Origin: Vandiemenella viatica | Taxonomy: Eukaryota; Arthropoda; Insecta; Orthoptera; Morabidae | DNA length: 64,000 nt | Assembly: GCA_031002005.1 (NCBI GenBank) | Contig: CM061921.1 | Span: 123,658,597 to 123,722,596 of the forward strand | Direction of reading: 5' to 3' | In this document: one piece after another, positions 1 through 11,543 of the stretch | Numbering within the stretch: the first letter of the stretch is position 1 | Layout: every line of letters begins with the position of its first letter | Translations under genes and position numbers: made by a program | Notes under the pieces: model-generated | Told to the model about the DNA's origin: nothing | Seen by the model: only the letters and a program-made list of their open reading frames with translations | Databases searched by the model: none

Positions 1-1230
1 CGATTACTCCTGCTATGAAGTTTTCCTTAACGGGCTCAGCATCCCCCTGATTGATTAACATTTGTGCCGTTTTCGTCCACCATTGCCTGAATGTCCCTTC
101 CTTATTAGTTGTTTATATTTTTTCTATATTTATTATTCAGTGTCCCTACTTCATTCATAATATTCTTTATTAATACATCCATATCTTCTCTTGTCACTTC
201 TATTTTGACATTTAATGGTGATAGTAATATACGAGTTACAATCAGTTTGTGTAAAGGTGGCGTATGCGGTAGTAAACACTTTGTTATGAGCGGCAAAGTT
301 TCTGTATTGGTCTGATGGTTACACTGTAACTATAGGTCACTAAGTTATTTCCATTATCAATCAAACTGAAGTTTACGAAATTCGAGTCAAGGTGTAAAGC
401 GAAAACTCAACCAAAATTTAATCTCAAAGAGACATTTCAAACATAATTCCTTCTCACCCTCTTGTTCTACTAGTCGGCATCTGCGAGCTCTGGCCGGGGA
501 AGAAAAGAATATTCTAATTACTGACGTTCATGAACGTCAAAGGTGAGATTGATAGGTGTTTATTTCTGATATTTGTAAAATGAAACAGCATGGGAGGTGG
601 TTCCACGCTCAAGGTTGCGTCCTCGGCTGGGGTACTCAGATGGCTTAGTATGTAGTTTAAGGGTCAAATCGTTCTCACTGGAGGCTGGCTCGTACTATGA
701 ACAACTAATATGTTCGTTCCTACCAGCACACGCATCTACTGTATGTTACCCGGACGGAATCTGTTCCTCAGCTGCTAAAGAAGTTGACTCGGTAAGTTCA
801 CATTGATTGCATGTCAGAGCAGTTTTGGGGATTTCGAACATTTCTCTCCATACCCAAGATAACATACAGTTTTTTCTAAATCATCTTTGGTTGCTAAATT
901 ACAAGAAGAAAATTCAGAGTGAGCGGATTCTGAAATAAAAACTTTTTTAATCCAGATGTAAAGGTGTCAGGGTTTCGTGTATAATATCTTATCTTCTGTG
1001 GTACGCCCAGTGAATAGTACATCTTTCGGTACCATTGGCAATGACTTTTAATCATGAAAGTAACATTCATTCCTAGTATTATATTCAGAATATCACACTA
1101 TTTACCGTTTCAACAGTTCACCCTGTTTCCTAACACTTCGTGATCTTACTGAGCACATTTATTTGAATTTCCTGGAATGTGTTACATCCAGAAGGAAATG
1201 GTAGAATGGTAGTTTGTAGATTCCAGTGGT
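1..1230. other. No gene recognised; one exon-like island
   Basis: AT-rich sequence without a recognisable gene or repeat. The stretch at about 589-791 is GC-richer than its surroundings, begins after a CAG and ends at a strong GT donor (GTAAGT from 792), with one open frame. This could be a short or untranslated host exon, but no protein family is recognisable and nothing else supports it. Confidence 0.3.
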
Positions 1231-1278
1231 AAAAAAAAAACGAGATTACTTTTTAACAGCTATATATTTTCAATTTTT

Positions 1279-2203
1279 TTACAAAACAACCATTACCCCT
1301 TCAAAATAGTCTCCATTACAACTAATACATTTGCCCCACCGGAGCTTCCACTGTTCAAAACATTTTCTGTAGTCATCTTTAGAAATAGCTGAAAGCTGCT
1401 CCCTCGTTTTTTTGTTTTTTGTTTTTTTTTACCTCTTCAGTGTTGTGAAATCCGTGTCTTTTCACGCGTGGAAATAAGAAAAACGTCGCACGGAGCCAGG
1501 TCAGGTGAATAAGATGTGTGAGGCAGCGGAACCATGCTATTTTTAGTCAAAAACTCCCTAAAAGAGACAGCTGTGTGTGCAGGTGCATGGTCATGTTGGA
1601 AGAACTTATTTCCTGTCTGCACTAAATCGGGTCTTTTTTGACGAACGCTAGTGCCTAATCTTCTTAAAACCTCCAAATAAAAGGTTTGATAGACGGTCTG
1701 ATGTGGAGGAACAAAATCTAAATGAACTACGCCCCAGGCATCAAAAAAGCAAATGTTTTGATGTTTGATTTGACGACATTTCTTTTGGTCAGAGCGACAG
1801 TGACGTATTCCCTTGGCTTGACTGTAGCTTTGTTTCTGTGTCGTAACCGTAGCACCAAGACACTTCACCAGTAATGTCCTTTTGAAAGAAAATCTGGATC
1901 AATTTCAAGCTGTTGTTTCAAAGCGCGACACGTTTCAACTCGACGTTCCTTTTGACTGTCAGTCAGAGCCCGAGGAACAAATTTGGTAGCAACCCTTTTC
2001 ATTCACAAATCTTCGGTTGAAATTCGCTGAACCGATCTCCGAGATAACCAACTAATCTCTGACAGTTGATCAATTACCTGTCGACGGTCATCAATCAACA
2101 TGTCGCCATTTTCATACCGAGCGAACCACTCGCACATTTGAGTTTTCCCCATAGCGTCATCTTTGTAAGCTGTTTTCAGCATTAAAACAATTTCAGCGAC
2201 CAT
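1279..2203 (-). pseudogene. Mariner transposase, frameshifted pseudogene
   Basis: Remnant of a cut-and-paste DDE/D transposase. The N-terminal helix-turn-helix part is at 2203-2003 (begins MVAEIVLMLKTAYK) and the catalytic part at 1868-1437. All three mariner acidic residues can be seen: the first in FFDAWGVVH, the second in HDHAPAH (usual Asn replaced by His) and the third in DLAPCD, 34 residues after the second, giving the D34D spacing of mariner. The C-terminal motif GDYFEG and a stop follow near 1279 in another frame. About 308 codons remain, against about 345 in intact mariners. Frameshifts and stops separate the parts, so it is dead. Confidence 0.88.
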
Positions 2204-2256
2204 TTTTACTGAGTGGATAACAAAATTTCACAGCTTCACCTTGTTCACTTACACTT

Positions 2257-2487
2257 ACCGAGCGTGGTGGTGTAACGGATAGCGTTCTGGCCTCGCATTC
2301 GGGAGGACGGCGGTTCGAATCCCCGTCCGGGCATCCAGATTTGGGTTTTCCATGGTTTCCCAAATCACTCCAGCCAAATGCCGGGATGCTTCCTTAAAAA
2401 GGCCGAATTCCTTCCCATTCCTTGCCCCCATCCTTTCCCGTTTCTAAAGACCTCGCTGTTGAGAGACGTAAAGCAGTTTAAAAAAAA
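2257..2487 (+). mobile_element. tRNA-derived SINE (family 1), full length with TSD
   Basis: Best delimited copy of the main SINE family here. The tRNA-like head has a box A region (TGGTGTAACGG) and box B (GGTTCGAATCC), followed by a body with GGGTTTTCCATGG and a hairpin-forming tail ending in an A-run. The 13-bp sequence ttcacttacactt occurs at 2244-2256 and again at 2488-2500, a perfect target-site duplication. It is inserted in the mariner element. Confidence 0.93.
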
Positions 2488-2510
2488 TTCACTTACACTT
2501 GCTATCATCG

Positions 2511-4469
2511 AAAACGAAACAATAACAAAACACGCTACCAAAAACAATCACTACAGATTAATAGAACAAGCCAGGTCGACAACACCGGCGGCACTGAATT
2601 GATAATCTGTTGCGCTATAAACGCCTAGCGGCAGAGACGCGTACTACACAAGCTCCGCCCACGCCCCCGCCAATGCTATTTCTGTTATTTTTGGATACCT
2701 CCTCGTATATCCATGATCATATCCAGAAGAAATGATAACAAATTGAAACGGATCACGCCAGGTTTATCCTCTCAAGGTACCTGTGTCAGGAAGTAGTGTT
2801 ACCACCGTTAGCACCTACATATTTCTGGATCTGTCCGGCATTGAATCAATGTTTTCTGATGTAGTCTTGGATTATATCTCCCCGGCTTGTGGGATCAGTT
2901 GGGTGATCAGGAGACCTGCCACTCTGTCGTACACCAGGCTAGACACTTCATAGGGCTAGCGGGAGGCGACTGCTCGGATCTGGGTTTCAGTCACCCGTCT
3001 GTCGGAAATAGCCACCCACACAATTTGCTGGTCTTCACGTGCTATTGTGGCCCGGCGCCGGCTCTACCACGGTGTATTGTGTCTTACACTACGGCGAGTC
3101 CTGTATAGTCCATCTCTCCGACCGCTCTCAAGGTAAGTCATCTGGATGTACGGGATCGTCTCTCTTCGTCTTGACATACTTGGTCACCGATAATCGGCGG
3201 ACAAAAGTATGTTACACCACATTTTTCACCACTTATGAACTACAGAACATAGTAATTTTGTATCGTAAATATCCCCTTAGTTCACATACTGTTCTAAGAA
3301 CAACTTTCATTTATTAATCTTTCTAGCCACATTCCATACATTTATCACAAATCCGTGTGAGTTTAAACTCATTCCATCACCACCAGTGTATATCTGGAAA
3401 CTCCAGATTCCACTTGATTCTTTTTTGGCAATCATTGAAGATTCCGTAGAAATGTAGTTACACCCTCTACAGAAATGATAGATGTTGTGTAGTCGCTGCT
3501 TGCGTTTGATCTAAAATTAATGTGACTGAAATGATTGCCTCCGATTTTTTCAGGGATTAATATCCTGAATTTATTTTCTTAGATCTGGAGATACGAAGTT
3601 AAAAATGCTTGATTTGTGCGTATATAAACCTGCCATCTAGATTCATCTAATACTGCCCTAGAATCTTAATATCAACACGTAGCTTCAATAGGTTGTTAAT
3701 AAATCCACTATCTATGCTAAATATAAGACCAAACCATTGAAGAATCTGGCCTGAACACAGCAAAAAGTTATTTGACTTCATATTTATCGACATTTAACTA
3801 CATTATTGGCTACATATATCACAGTACCAGACATTATTCGTACATTATCATCGAGAAACATCGAAGCAATAGGCAAAAACAAGAAGATAGAGAAACAAGC
3901 TGTTATCCGCAACTTCGAACGCGTGGACAAAAAATTTTATTGCTAGAATCGAATGTAGAAAGTTGTATGTTACGTAAAAGATGTCCCAACAAGCACCGAT
4001 TCGGGAAAAATGATGGAGAAGCCATCACCATACCGTTCTTATGGAGCGAACCAACTAGTAACAACAGAGCAAGGGAGTGTGTCGGGGGTGTTGCTTGACA
4101 TTACTTCAAACGGTTAGAACCCTCTTGGGAATCTATTTATATATCAATTCACTGATGGAAGCCACAGAATGGTATCCAAAACGTTAGGTTTCAAAAAATT
4201 GACGGGGTGCCACCCAGAAAACCAAAAAAATTCAGTTATGTGTGTTAGTTTAAATTTTGGACCAACTGAGAATTAAATGTCGGAGATGACAAATGTTGCT
4301 GTTTGTTGAAATTGGAGTTTCGATGTCCAAGTACTTTGGTGCACGCAGAAGAATAATCTGAAACCATCGTTGTGACAGGAAATATGTCATTTGAAGCAAC
4401 TGTAGTTGCGGTACTGTAGCTATGAAATGTAAGTCCAGAAATACCGATTAGTCTATAGAATTTTTGACC
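2511..4469. other. No gene recognised; exon-like GC island near 2.9-3.13 kb
   Basis: Apart from the mariner end there is no recognisable gene. About 2911-3132 is GC-rich, preceded by CAG and followed by a strong donor (CAAG/GTAAGTC), with partial open frames. It resembles no family I know. The rest is AT-rich. Confidence 0.25.
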
Positions 4470-4690
4470 TATGACTTTCCGCCTTGTTGACTTCGAGGTC
4501 ATTAGAATCACTAAAGGAGTGGGGGAAAGAACGGGAAGGAAATTGGCTATGGCCTTTTGTAGAAACTATAGAGAAATTTGCCTATAGTAATATCGGGAAA
4601 AAGTGGAAAATGAAGTCTGGTGGGATGGGATTCAAACACGCATCCTCCCGAATGGTATGCTAGAGCGTTACCGCTCACCAACCACGTGCT
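4470..4690 (-). mobile_element. SINE family 1, diverged copy
   Basis: Reverse-strand copy. The tail (aggtcattag near 4497), body and tRNA-like head with box B (GATTCAAAC region) can be followed, but substitutions are many. No target duplication is visible, so it is an old insertion. Confidence 0.75.
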
Positions 4691-4913
4691 ACGAGAAGGA
4701 GCCGTGATGTAATCCACTTCGATCTGTAATTGACGATGAAGTACTTCCAATTATTACATCTCCTAGTAATGCAAATAGAGTTGCACACAAGCTAGAAATA
4801 AAATAACATGTAATCACCAGAATGGTATACAATAACGGCCCAAATGGTAAAATCTTGAAGTCCCGTCATCATTGAGCAGAAATTTTGGTGACAAGAATTA
4901 TTGTACTTTACCC

Positions 4914-5148
4914 TTTTTTTTACTTCTGGCTTCACGCCTCGTCGACGTAGAGGTCTTTAGAGGCGGGAAAGAACTGGAGAGCAAGCAATGTGAAGGAATT
5001 CAGTCGTGGCCTCTTTTGAAGGAAACATCCCAGCATTCACCTTGAGTGATTTGGGGAAACCTGAAGTTGTGTGGCTGGATGGAGATTCGAAACCACGTCC
5101 TTCCGAATGCGAGGCCAGAACGTTACGGTTAACCCACCAAACTCGGTG
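4914..5148 (-). mobile_element. SINE family 1 copy
   Basis: Nearly full-length reverse-strand copy: T-run at 4914, tail hairpin with CCTC/GAGG stem, body with the catggcc/ggaaac blocks, box B and a head ending ctcggtg. Moderately diverged. Confidence 0.88.
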
Positions 5149-5159
5149 TGTCATGCGAT

Positions 5160-6790
5160 TTTAAGGATCGACTAACTAAGAAGAAGAAGACCGGTAGTAA
5201 CTTTTAGAAATATATTCAAGTCTCTGTAATTGTGATAGAAGGAATTTTGTTTGCGCTTATTGACATACATATATGATAAGGTTTTGTTAATAAGTTTAGA
5301 TTTATATAAAGTAATTGTGTCCAACTGTTTTAGACAATACTGCATTTTATTATGTTCTTGTGACAATATGAATGACAAATGAGAGAAAGGACGTAGACTG
5401 CATGGAATAATGAATCGTCTGATTCATCATGCGAGTTTTAAGGATGAAAGGTATTCGTATGATACGTCCCATGGCATAAATCTTGAAATGAAAGCAAAAG
5501 GACCACAGGATTAGTTATGCATTTCATTTTGATGCAACCAGTATATATGTTGTATGTGTTGTATTTCTTGCGTAAGATTGACCAAAGGAATATGAATTAG
5601 CTATATTTTTTGGGGTTTTCCGGAAACGAAGTTAAAAGTCGCTAAAAGAACAGTGACTGGACATAATGATATTGTGTATGTTACTTCATAAATAGAAGGG
5701 ATTCGAGAGAAAATCTACGTTGTTCAAAAATTTGTTTTGTGAAGGAGCTAATTTTAATGGTCCATAAAAGTAAAATTAATAGTAAATGTAAATACGGAAA
5801 GAATTTTTAGTGCAATTGCGTATGAAGTGTTCGGGAACGTATATCAGTTAAATCAGTAGGAACCGACCTATATTTTCGCCCTCCCTCGTTAGGGACGAAA
5901 CAGATGTTTGAAATTGGCGGTCTCAAAAACCTACCGACAGTCCGTGGTTAAATCACCACGGCAGTATCTCAGAGTTATAGACCTGTATAGTGTGTTAGAA
6001 AAACGTATGGATGACGGGATACTAAAAAATTATCGCAAGTTATAACAACTACGAGTACGAAGGCCAGTATGGTTTATGCGTACGAATTGTGGGTGGAAAA
6101 TTCTGAAACTGAAGAGAACAAGAATAGACTGAACGTTCTGGAAAGTAACAAAGCACCTCAAAAATGCTAACTTCCTGACAGCTCAATTAAAAGTGTTGAG
6201 TGGTGAGGTTTAAGCTCCTAGAAGACGTGTCTAGGAGGAGACTGAATGCAACCACTCCCATGCTGCACGTCAGATGACTACGGAAAGCTGCGAGATGGTA
6301 AACTGAAATTGACGCACGATCTCTTCACATTGTTTTTCAAATTCGTAAATGCCTGAAGAGAATACACTGATCTCATTGTTCGATGTTCATTATCTCACTT
6401 GCTAGCTTCATGTAGTCTTTCAAAAAAAATGAAAGTTAAAAACACAATTAATATGTAAAAGTTCTTTCATTTCGAAAAGCACTTTGCAACTTATATGATA
6501 ATTCGTAATAGCCTCGTAGAAGTTATAAAAAGAAAAGCTAAACAAAGGACTGCTGACAACGTCATTAGATCCTACTGGCTTCTCGAACAGGTAAAAGAAG
6601 TTACACTTTAGGAATTCATTTACCATTAGATAAGCTTGATACCTGCTTCTGAACTCACCGAGTTGATCCCACATAAAAGAAATATTTATTCAAGCATTGA
6701 TAGCAAACGACATCGAAAAATGTTATTTATCACATACTTATTAACACACAGAAAGAAAGGGAAGCTATTCCATGTATTAAAAATTTAATG
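5160..6790. other. No gene recognised
   Basis: AT-rich. Around 5900-6340 short translated blocks on the plus strand faintly resemble a decayed LINE, but no diagnostic motif is preserved, so no call is made. Confidence 0.3.
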
Positions 6791-6797
6791 CAAAATT

Positions 6798-7260
6798 GTC
6801 GGTGAAAATAATATCAGGATGGTTAGAACTATTGAAGCCGTAATTATGCCGGTTATAAAAGAGAATTTTAAATTTTATATAACCAGTAAAACATATCCAA
6901 ACGTTTGGAAGATGTCATTAATTAAACTACCACTAAAGAAAGCCAATGTCATGGAACCGTCCGACTACCCACCGTGCCACTTCAAAGGATCAGATTACTA
7001 TCTACCTACACACGCACCACAAACTGGAAAATGTTCGGCACGCAGTATCCTGACTGCAGTAACATACGACATTAGACTTGCTATGGACGGATGAAAACTA
7101 ACAATCGGAATCTTGTTGACACTGTCAGCTTTCTTGTTCTCGTCTCTAAACTAAGTGGATTAAATTTATTCCCCTAGTTCTATGCATTTGCTGTAATAGT
7201 TACTCCAGGCAGTTTCCGCGGCTCATAAGGGTCACCTTTGACCTCGAGCGCTTAGAATAA
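6798..7260 (+). pseudogene. LINE reverse transcriptase fragment
   Basis: Fragment of a non-LTR retrotransposon reverse transcriptase. The frame from 6798 reads through a YPNVWKMS block (family pattern P..WK.A), then PSDYPPCH, the degenerate SDYRPI motif, and after an internal deletion DIRLAMDG near 7080, the segment that precedes the first catalytic Asp block. The following FSKAFD-like region (about 7100-7250) survives only in shifted frames. Clade is CR1/Jockey-like, not settled. Frameshifts and deletion make it a dead relic. Confidence 0.65.
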
Positions 7261-7682
7261 CAAGCGATCACAAACAACAGAGGTGTGTGTCATTTCCTCA
7301 AGTAACATTTTAATAGAGAGAAACAAAGTAACAAGATATGAATACCATATGAAGGAAATTATACGTAATTCAATTACGTCAGTGTATCACTAGCTAAAAG
7401 CGTGGCTTTGTGGTTGCTCGCGAAGCATTGTTATAAAAAATATTGTACAAAATTAAAGAAATTAAATAATAATCATAAGTATTTTAATATTTAATCTTTA
7501 CGAAAAATATTTAAAATCCTTTGTTTTTAGTTTGTCAAAAAAAGAATTAGGTACGTTTATCATAAGGCGCAATCTTTAAATATTTAAAATATAAATTTAT
7601 TTAATTCATTTTTAATCAGATACAAAATTTCTTATTCAAGTTTCCTGTTTTCTACATTTTAGCATACTTGAATTTTTAATGT

Positions 7683-8010
7683 TACTAATTTTGTCGTAAC
7701 AAAATCTTCGATTTAATGCTAGGCATTCTAAAGTTTTTACTCTCTAGAACCCAACATATGTTAAACAAACAGAAGTTTCTTTTTCTCCAATATCTACAGC
7801 AACTTTACCCAATGTTAAATCTTGAGCATTATGAATTGTGATTGTGGAAGCTAATTTTAATGGAAATTCTTTTCTTGAACAAGTGATATTCCGTATTTTA
7901 CAAAATTTAGCTGTCGGTGGAATCGGAACACATCCACTATTTCCATAAGTTGAATGAAAATAATTTTCAGACCAAACCACTATCGCTCATGGCATTTGAT
8001 ACATATGGTA
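7683..8010 (-). pseudogene. PIF1-like helicase C-terminal fragment (Helitron-type)
   Basis: The minus-strand frame contains FPLKLASTITIHNAQDLTLG, matching the conserved end of PIF1-family superfamily 1B helicases (pattern FPL.LA.A.TIHK.QG.TL), then TYVGF, a stop, and RVK in frame (family pattern TYVALSRVK). Such helicases are carried by Helitron rolling-circle transposons, the likeliest source. The K and G of the usual HK.QG motif are changed to N and D, and stops occur on both sides. No Helitron end was found. Confidence 0.65.
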
Positions 8011-8024
8011 ATAAAATTATTACA

Positions 8025-8190
8025 ATTTTTTGCGAAAATAATGATTGATGACATACCTACAGATTACTTTGAATTATTAGGGAGAGCTAATTTACGTTCA
8101 ATTTCACGACTAGACGTACTGTGCTTTTTTCAAAATGTTTACCACAAAAATCTAAAAATTGTCGGTTAATGTCGCTCAGTGAAAGATTCT
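8025..8190. repeat. Unclassified repeat, copy A (related to 10370-10770)
   Basis: This segment aligns with 10370-10440 plus 10650-10770: both share an attgattgatg block, then an actttgaatta block, then a caatttca block and a cgt/caccacaaaa block in the same order. In the plus frame both read FSK..PQK..N.RL, hinting at a shared coding origin that I cannot name. It abuts the helicase scrap. Confidence 0.5.
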
Positions 8191-8199
8191 GTCTTACAA

Positions 8200-9215
8200 A
8201 GTTTGTGGACACATACGTCCAGATCGGAAACATTTTAATAGGAGACAATTAATGAATACTATATGGGTTTGCCAGCAGAAGAATAATAATAAAAGAACGA
8301 AAAAATCAGCATTGTACACGCTTTCATAAGGTATGAATTCATTGTGAGAAATATTTTTTCGTTTGTACAGTCCGAAAGGGAAAGTTTGAATTAAAATTTG
8401 AGGTAGTCATGTACAGTCTGTATTTAGTTTCCCACCAACCATTTTTAAACCTTACTTCCATCTAAAAGGAAAACTCGATTGATAAAAAGAATTAATTTTT
8501 CTTTCTCGAATTTTTTTATTTATTTAAAGCGATGCGCACCCGACAGTGAAAATATTGTTAGCCGTTTCAAACACCATTTAACTGAGTAACTACGTAAGTT
8601 CATAATAGTAAGGAGAACGTTTGCCTGAAAAAAAATCAAAGAATTGAATTCTGGACAGCGTATCTTGTAGGAAAAATACAGATACCACACAGTCAACTGA
8701 ACTAACTGTGGACGCCTATTATTTTTCTGTTTTTAGTAGACAAATTAAAGTTTTCCTTTAACGTTTCTGGCGAATGCTTGAAGTGTGGTTAGAACAAGAA
8801 ATACACATTGCCTTGCTGCTCCTACGGTACACATTTTGTTCGTCAATTACTCAAAAACTTATGAGCGGCAGTGGCAGATAAAGTTTACAGCTACTGTGCT
8901 TGCATTACAAGAAGTCAGTAGACTTGTCTGAAAGCTGAATTGTTACCAGCATATTGCACGCATATAACACAGAAACTGCCCCTGTTAAAGAAAATCGCTA
9001 AATAAAAATAATCTGCTGTTGTCACTTACCCCGATCTGAATCATTTCGTAAAACTCGAATATCTTGATCACAACTCGTCATTCCACTACATCAAAAAGGT
9101 ATGACACAAAATTCTATAGCAATAACGCAGAATAACGCCCCTTCTTCGACATTGAAGCACGCTGTTGACTGGCTGTGATTGATTGTAGAACATTTTTAAA
9201 TAGTGGGACTTTAGC
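8200..9215. other. No gene recognised
   Basis: AT-rich sequence; I see no coding frame, repeat end or RNA gene. Confidence 0.4.
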
Positions 9216-9388
9216 AAGGACTGAGAGCAAGGAAATGAAAGGAATTCGGCCAAGGCCCTTTTGAAGGAAGCATCCCGGCATTCGCCTGGAGTAGTTGGGC
9301 GAAACCATGGAAAACCCAACTCATGATGCCATGACGGGGATTCGAACCCGCGTCCTTCCGAGTTCAAGGTCAGAGAATTAACCGACTG
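9216..9388 (-). mobile_element. SINE family 1, 3'-truncated copy
   Basis: Reverse-strand copy with head (box B at about 9342) and body (catggaaaacc region) clear. The tail hairpin at the low-coordinate end is missing or too degraded. Confidence 0.85.
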
Positions 9389-9394
9389 GGAATT

Positions 9395-10105
9395 CGAGGT
9401 GAGAGGGGAAAAATACAGAAAAATACGGAATAGTTTTCTGAAGGTATGGTGATGAATACAGCTTTCATTGAGTCACTTTACCGATAGAAATTAGTCGATA
9501 TTTTAATCAGTGGCTCGGTGATCACGGAGACGAAACCATTATCTTTGAAATGCAGACAGTATTTTCGAGGGGGCTTCCGGGTGATTGCGTTGTATAGTAA
9601 CACCTTACGTTTTATCAAATATTTAATGGTTCTTGTGTTTGGCTTCATTAAACTACCAACCTGCATGCATTTTTGGTTTGTTTAAGTTATGTGGAAATAT
9701 GTTTCTCCTGTCACATAGTTCTCAAAATTCCCAAGTAGTTTTGATTGTCATTAATCTTTGCACTACAATTATACAGTTATTAAAATAAGTGATTAAGGGA
9801 GGCAGCGGGATTTTTTATTTAATTACAAAACCACTGCATCTATATCTACACATGTCATAGATTTGTTTACAAAGAACATTCAACAACCACAGATAATCGT
9901 TAATACAAAAATTTAACCTAATATTTCTCTTTCTGCCAAATAAGTTCTCAGGTCGACATGGAACTTGCAAACTATACTTTTGGTGAACAGTTTATTTGAT
10001 TAACGAAATCTGCTTTCCTACATGAATAATAAATACGGTATGTGACTGTGAAAGGATATCCTTAATAAATGTTCTCCGTGTGCACGTAATTTTTGTTTCA
10101 AAGGT
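9395..10105. other. No gene recognised
   Basis: AT-rich; nothing recognisable. Confidence 0.4.
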
Positions 10106-10109
10106 TCTT

Positions 10110-10365
10110 ACGATTTACATTATCCATCATTTGCGTATTTATCAAAGGAAAATAAATAATTTGGATACTTTGTTTCAAAACAAATTTGTAATGCTACAAT
10201 ATCTAATAGCATTAAAGAAAAATACAAACAAAAAAAAACGTACCTGGCGGTTGGTGGGATCGAACTGAGGAATACACCGCCTCAACACTTACGGCTAAAA
10301 CTACGTTGTTAACAAACGGTGTTCCATAGCGGTATAACTCATTTAGGCACAATGTTTGCAATAAT
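10110..10365 (-). repeat. Copy of the inverted arm of the 55.3-56.4 kb DNA transposon
   Basis: Aligns over about 250 bp with the right arm at 56023-56260: the same atacaaa/A-run block, then a tRNA-like box B (read on the minus strand GTTCGATCCCACC), then a ttgttaacaaac block and a gctcattta-like block. Here it is an isolated copy lying left of a related transposase fragment (11004-11354). Confidence 0.65.
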
Positions 10366-10446
10366 TATTTGTTTTTTTTTTTTGCAAAAATATTGATTGA
10401 TGGCGCATTTAGAACAGGGGCGAATATATCGGAGGGCAAGTCGGTG

Positions 10447-10600
10447 CCGTGCACCGGGGCTCCCAAGCGCAGCTCAGGGGGCCCATGCTCACGCTCAGCT
10501 AAGGGGCCCCCTAAAGCTCAGGAAGCCCCTGGCAGCAAACCTCACAAGACATGGTACAGCTAAAATATATTTATTTATTTATTTATTTATTTTATTATTA

Positions 10601-10642
<42 letters not shown>

Positions 10643-10652
10643 ACCGGGGCTC
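10447..10652. repeat. GC-rich block plus AT repeat and T-run between 12-bp direct repeats
   Basis: The sequence gcaccggggctc occurs at about 10448 and again at 10641. Between the copies lie a GC-rich block made of CTCAGG/GGCCCC motifs, a TTTA microsatellite (from about 10568) and a T-run of about 37. The insertion splits the repeat described at 8025-8190. The T-run is at the right-hand end, opposite to where a reverse-strand retroposon would have it. Confidence 0.6.
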
Positions 10653-11003
10653 TTGTTAACCTAGCTGATCTAGCATTGACTTTGAATTAGTATGTTCAAT
10701 TTCAGGTCTTGTGGTGCAGCAGTTTTTTCAAAACGTGTACCACAAAAGTGCATAAATCGTCGCCTAGTGTAATTATATTTTCAATCAATAGTGCCAAAAA
10801 CTCTCTGCTTAATGTTTTTAATACAGCGCAAAACACACCTCACAACTGAGACTTCTTATATTAGTCCTCAAAGTGCAGATGTGGGATTTCGATGAAGTGG
10901 TTAAAATAAAGTGGAAGAGAACAATGTGCACACCTCACTTAAGTCACGTTATCACATTCCAAATCACTTTCGCATTCACGCAATCCAATATCGAAACGCA
11001 CGC

Positions 11004-11354
11004 TTACATTTTTTTTAATGATGTTGATATGTCAATGTCATAACCTGGCTTTCGCCAAGCATATTGCAGCATAGGCTTATGTGTAGGTGCAGCAAATTGA
11101 TTGTAAAACACAGAGTGAAGCTTCACGATGAAATAACGATTACGTATCTTCACTTGTAGTTTGGCACACTGTAGTCTTATAAAATAAGCAATCCTTCTGA
11201 TACAAAGCTTATATTGCCGAAAGAAGTAAACTTCAAGGGGTTGGCAATATTTTGTTGTTTTCGGTGGCAATTTCTTCAACATAACATCTTTGTTTGGAAA
11301 AGTTGCATCTAGAAGGGTACTATGTGTATGACCTGACCAGGAATCACACAACAA
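11004..11354 (-). pseudogene. DDE transposase fragment, pogo/IS630-like
   Basis: An open minus-strand frame of 116 codons reads DSWSGHT near its start and LPPKTTKYCQPLEVYFFRQY further on. This is the DDE-superfamily pattern in which the second acidic residue (D.W..H) is followed by PP.TT...QP.DV.F...K, as in IS630/pogo-type transposases. A diverged relative is at 55737-56021. The N-terminal DNA-binding part and first acidic residue are absent, so this is a truncated C-terminal half. The exact family is uncertain. Confidence 0.65.
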
Positions 11355-11361
11355 TATGCTC

Positions 11362-11523
11362 TATAGAAAAGTAAAATGAAGTTCTTCTTAGTTTATTGTA
11401 TGTTGTTTGAATCATACAGACCAATTAAGTATCAGAAACTGCAAGATAATATTCCATGGATTCTGTGGTGACTAATATCCACCCGAGGCAAATCTAGGAA
11501 TCATAATAAAGGTCATTCTTACT
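11362..11523 (+). repeat. 5' LTR, truncated (LTR element of 11.4-13.8 kb)
   Basis: About 160 bp matching 13643-13805 with few differences (e.g. ttcttctta against ttctcctta). Homology begins abruptly at tatagaaaag and ends at ttcttac, just before the primer-binding-like site. Confidence 0.85.
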
Positions 11524-11525
11524 TG

Positions 11526-11543
11526 TGGCGAACGTGACGAGAA
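11526..11543 (+). promoter_or_regulatory. Primer-binding site, tRNA-Arg-like
   Basis: TGGCGAACGTGACGAGAA lies two bases after the 5' LTR. It resembles the complement of the 3' end of arthropod tRNA-Arg (TGG + CGACCGTGACAGGA) with three or four mismatches, where an LTR element would prime reverse transcription. The tRNA sequence is from memory. Confidence 0.5.

Larger units (their letters stand above)
1230..2710 (-). mobile_element. Mariner-family DNA transposon, decayed
   Basis: Mariner-like element on the minus strand, defined by the transposase remnant at 2203-1279. A candidate terminal repeat lies at about 2682-2709; read on the minus strand it begins TATACGAGG, as in many mariners. The opposite end near 1230-1260 is too degraded to place. 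A SINE with perfect 13-bp target duplications sits between the transposase start and the right end, so the mariner is older than that SINE. Outer limits are approximate. Confidence 0.6.

Noticed and set aside
5900..6340. Possible LINE or RT relic
   Set aside because: Only vague residue patterns; no catalytic or family motif survives to support a call.
2887..6674. Shared MWDQLG start in ORFs at 2887 (+) and 6674 (-)
   Set aside because: The match is only about a dozen bases and does not extend in either direction.
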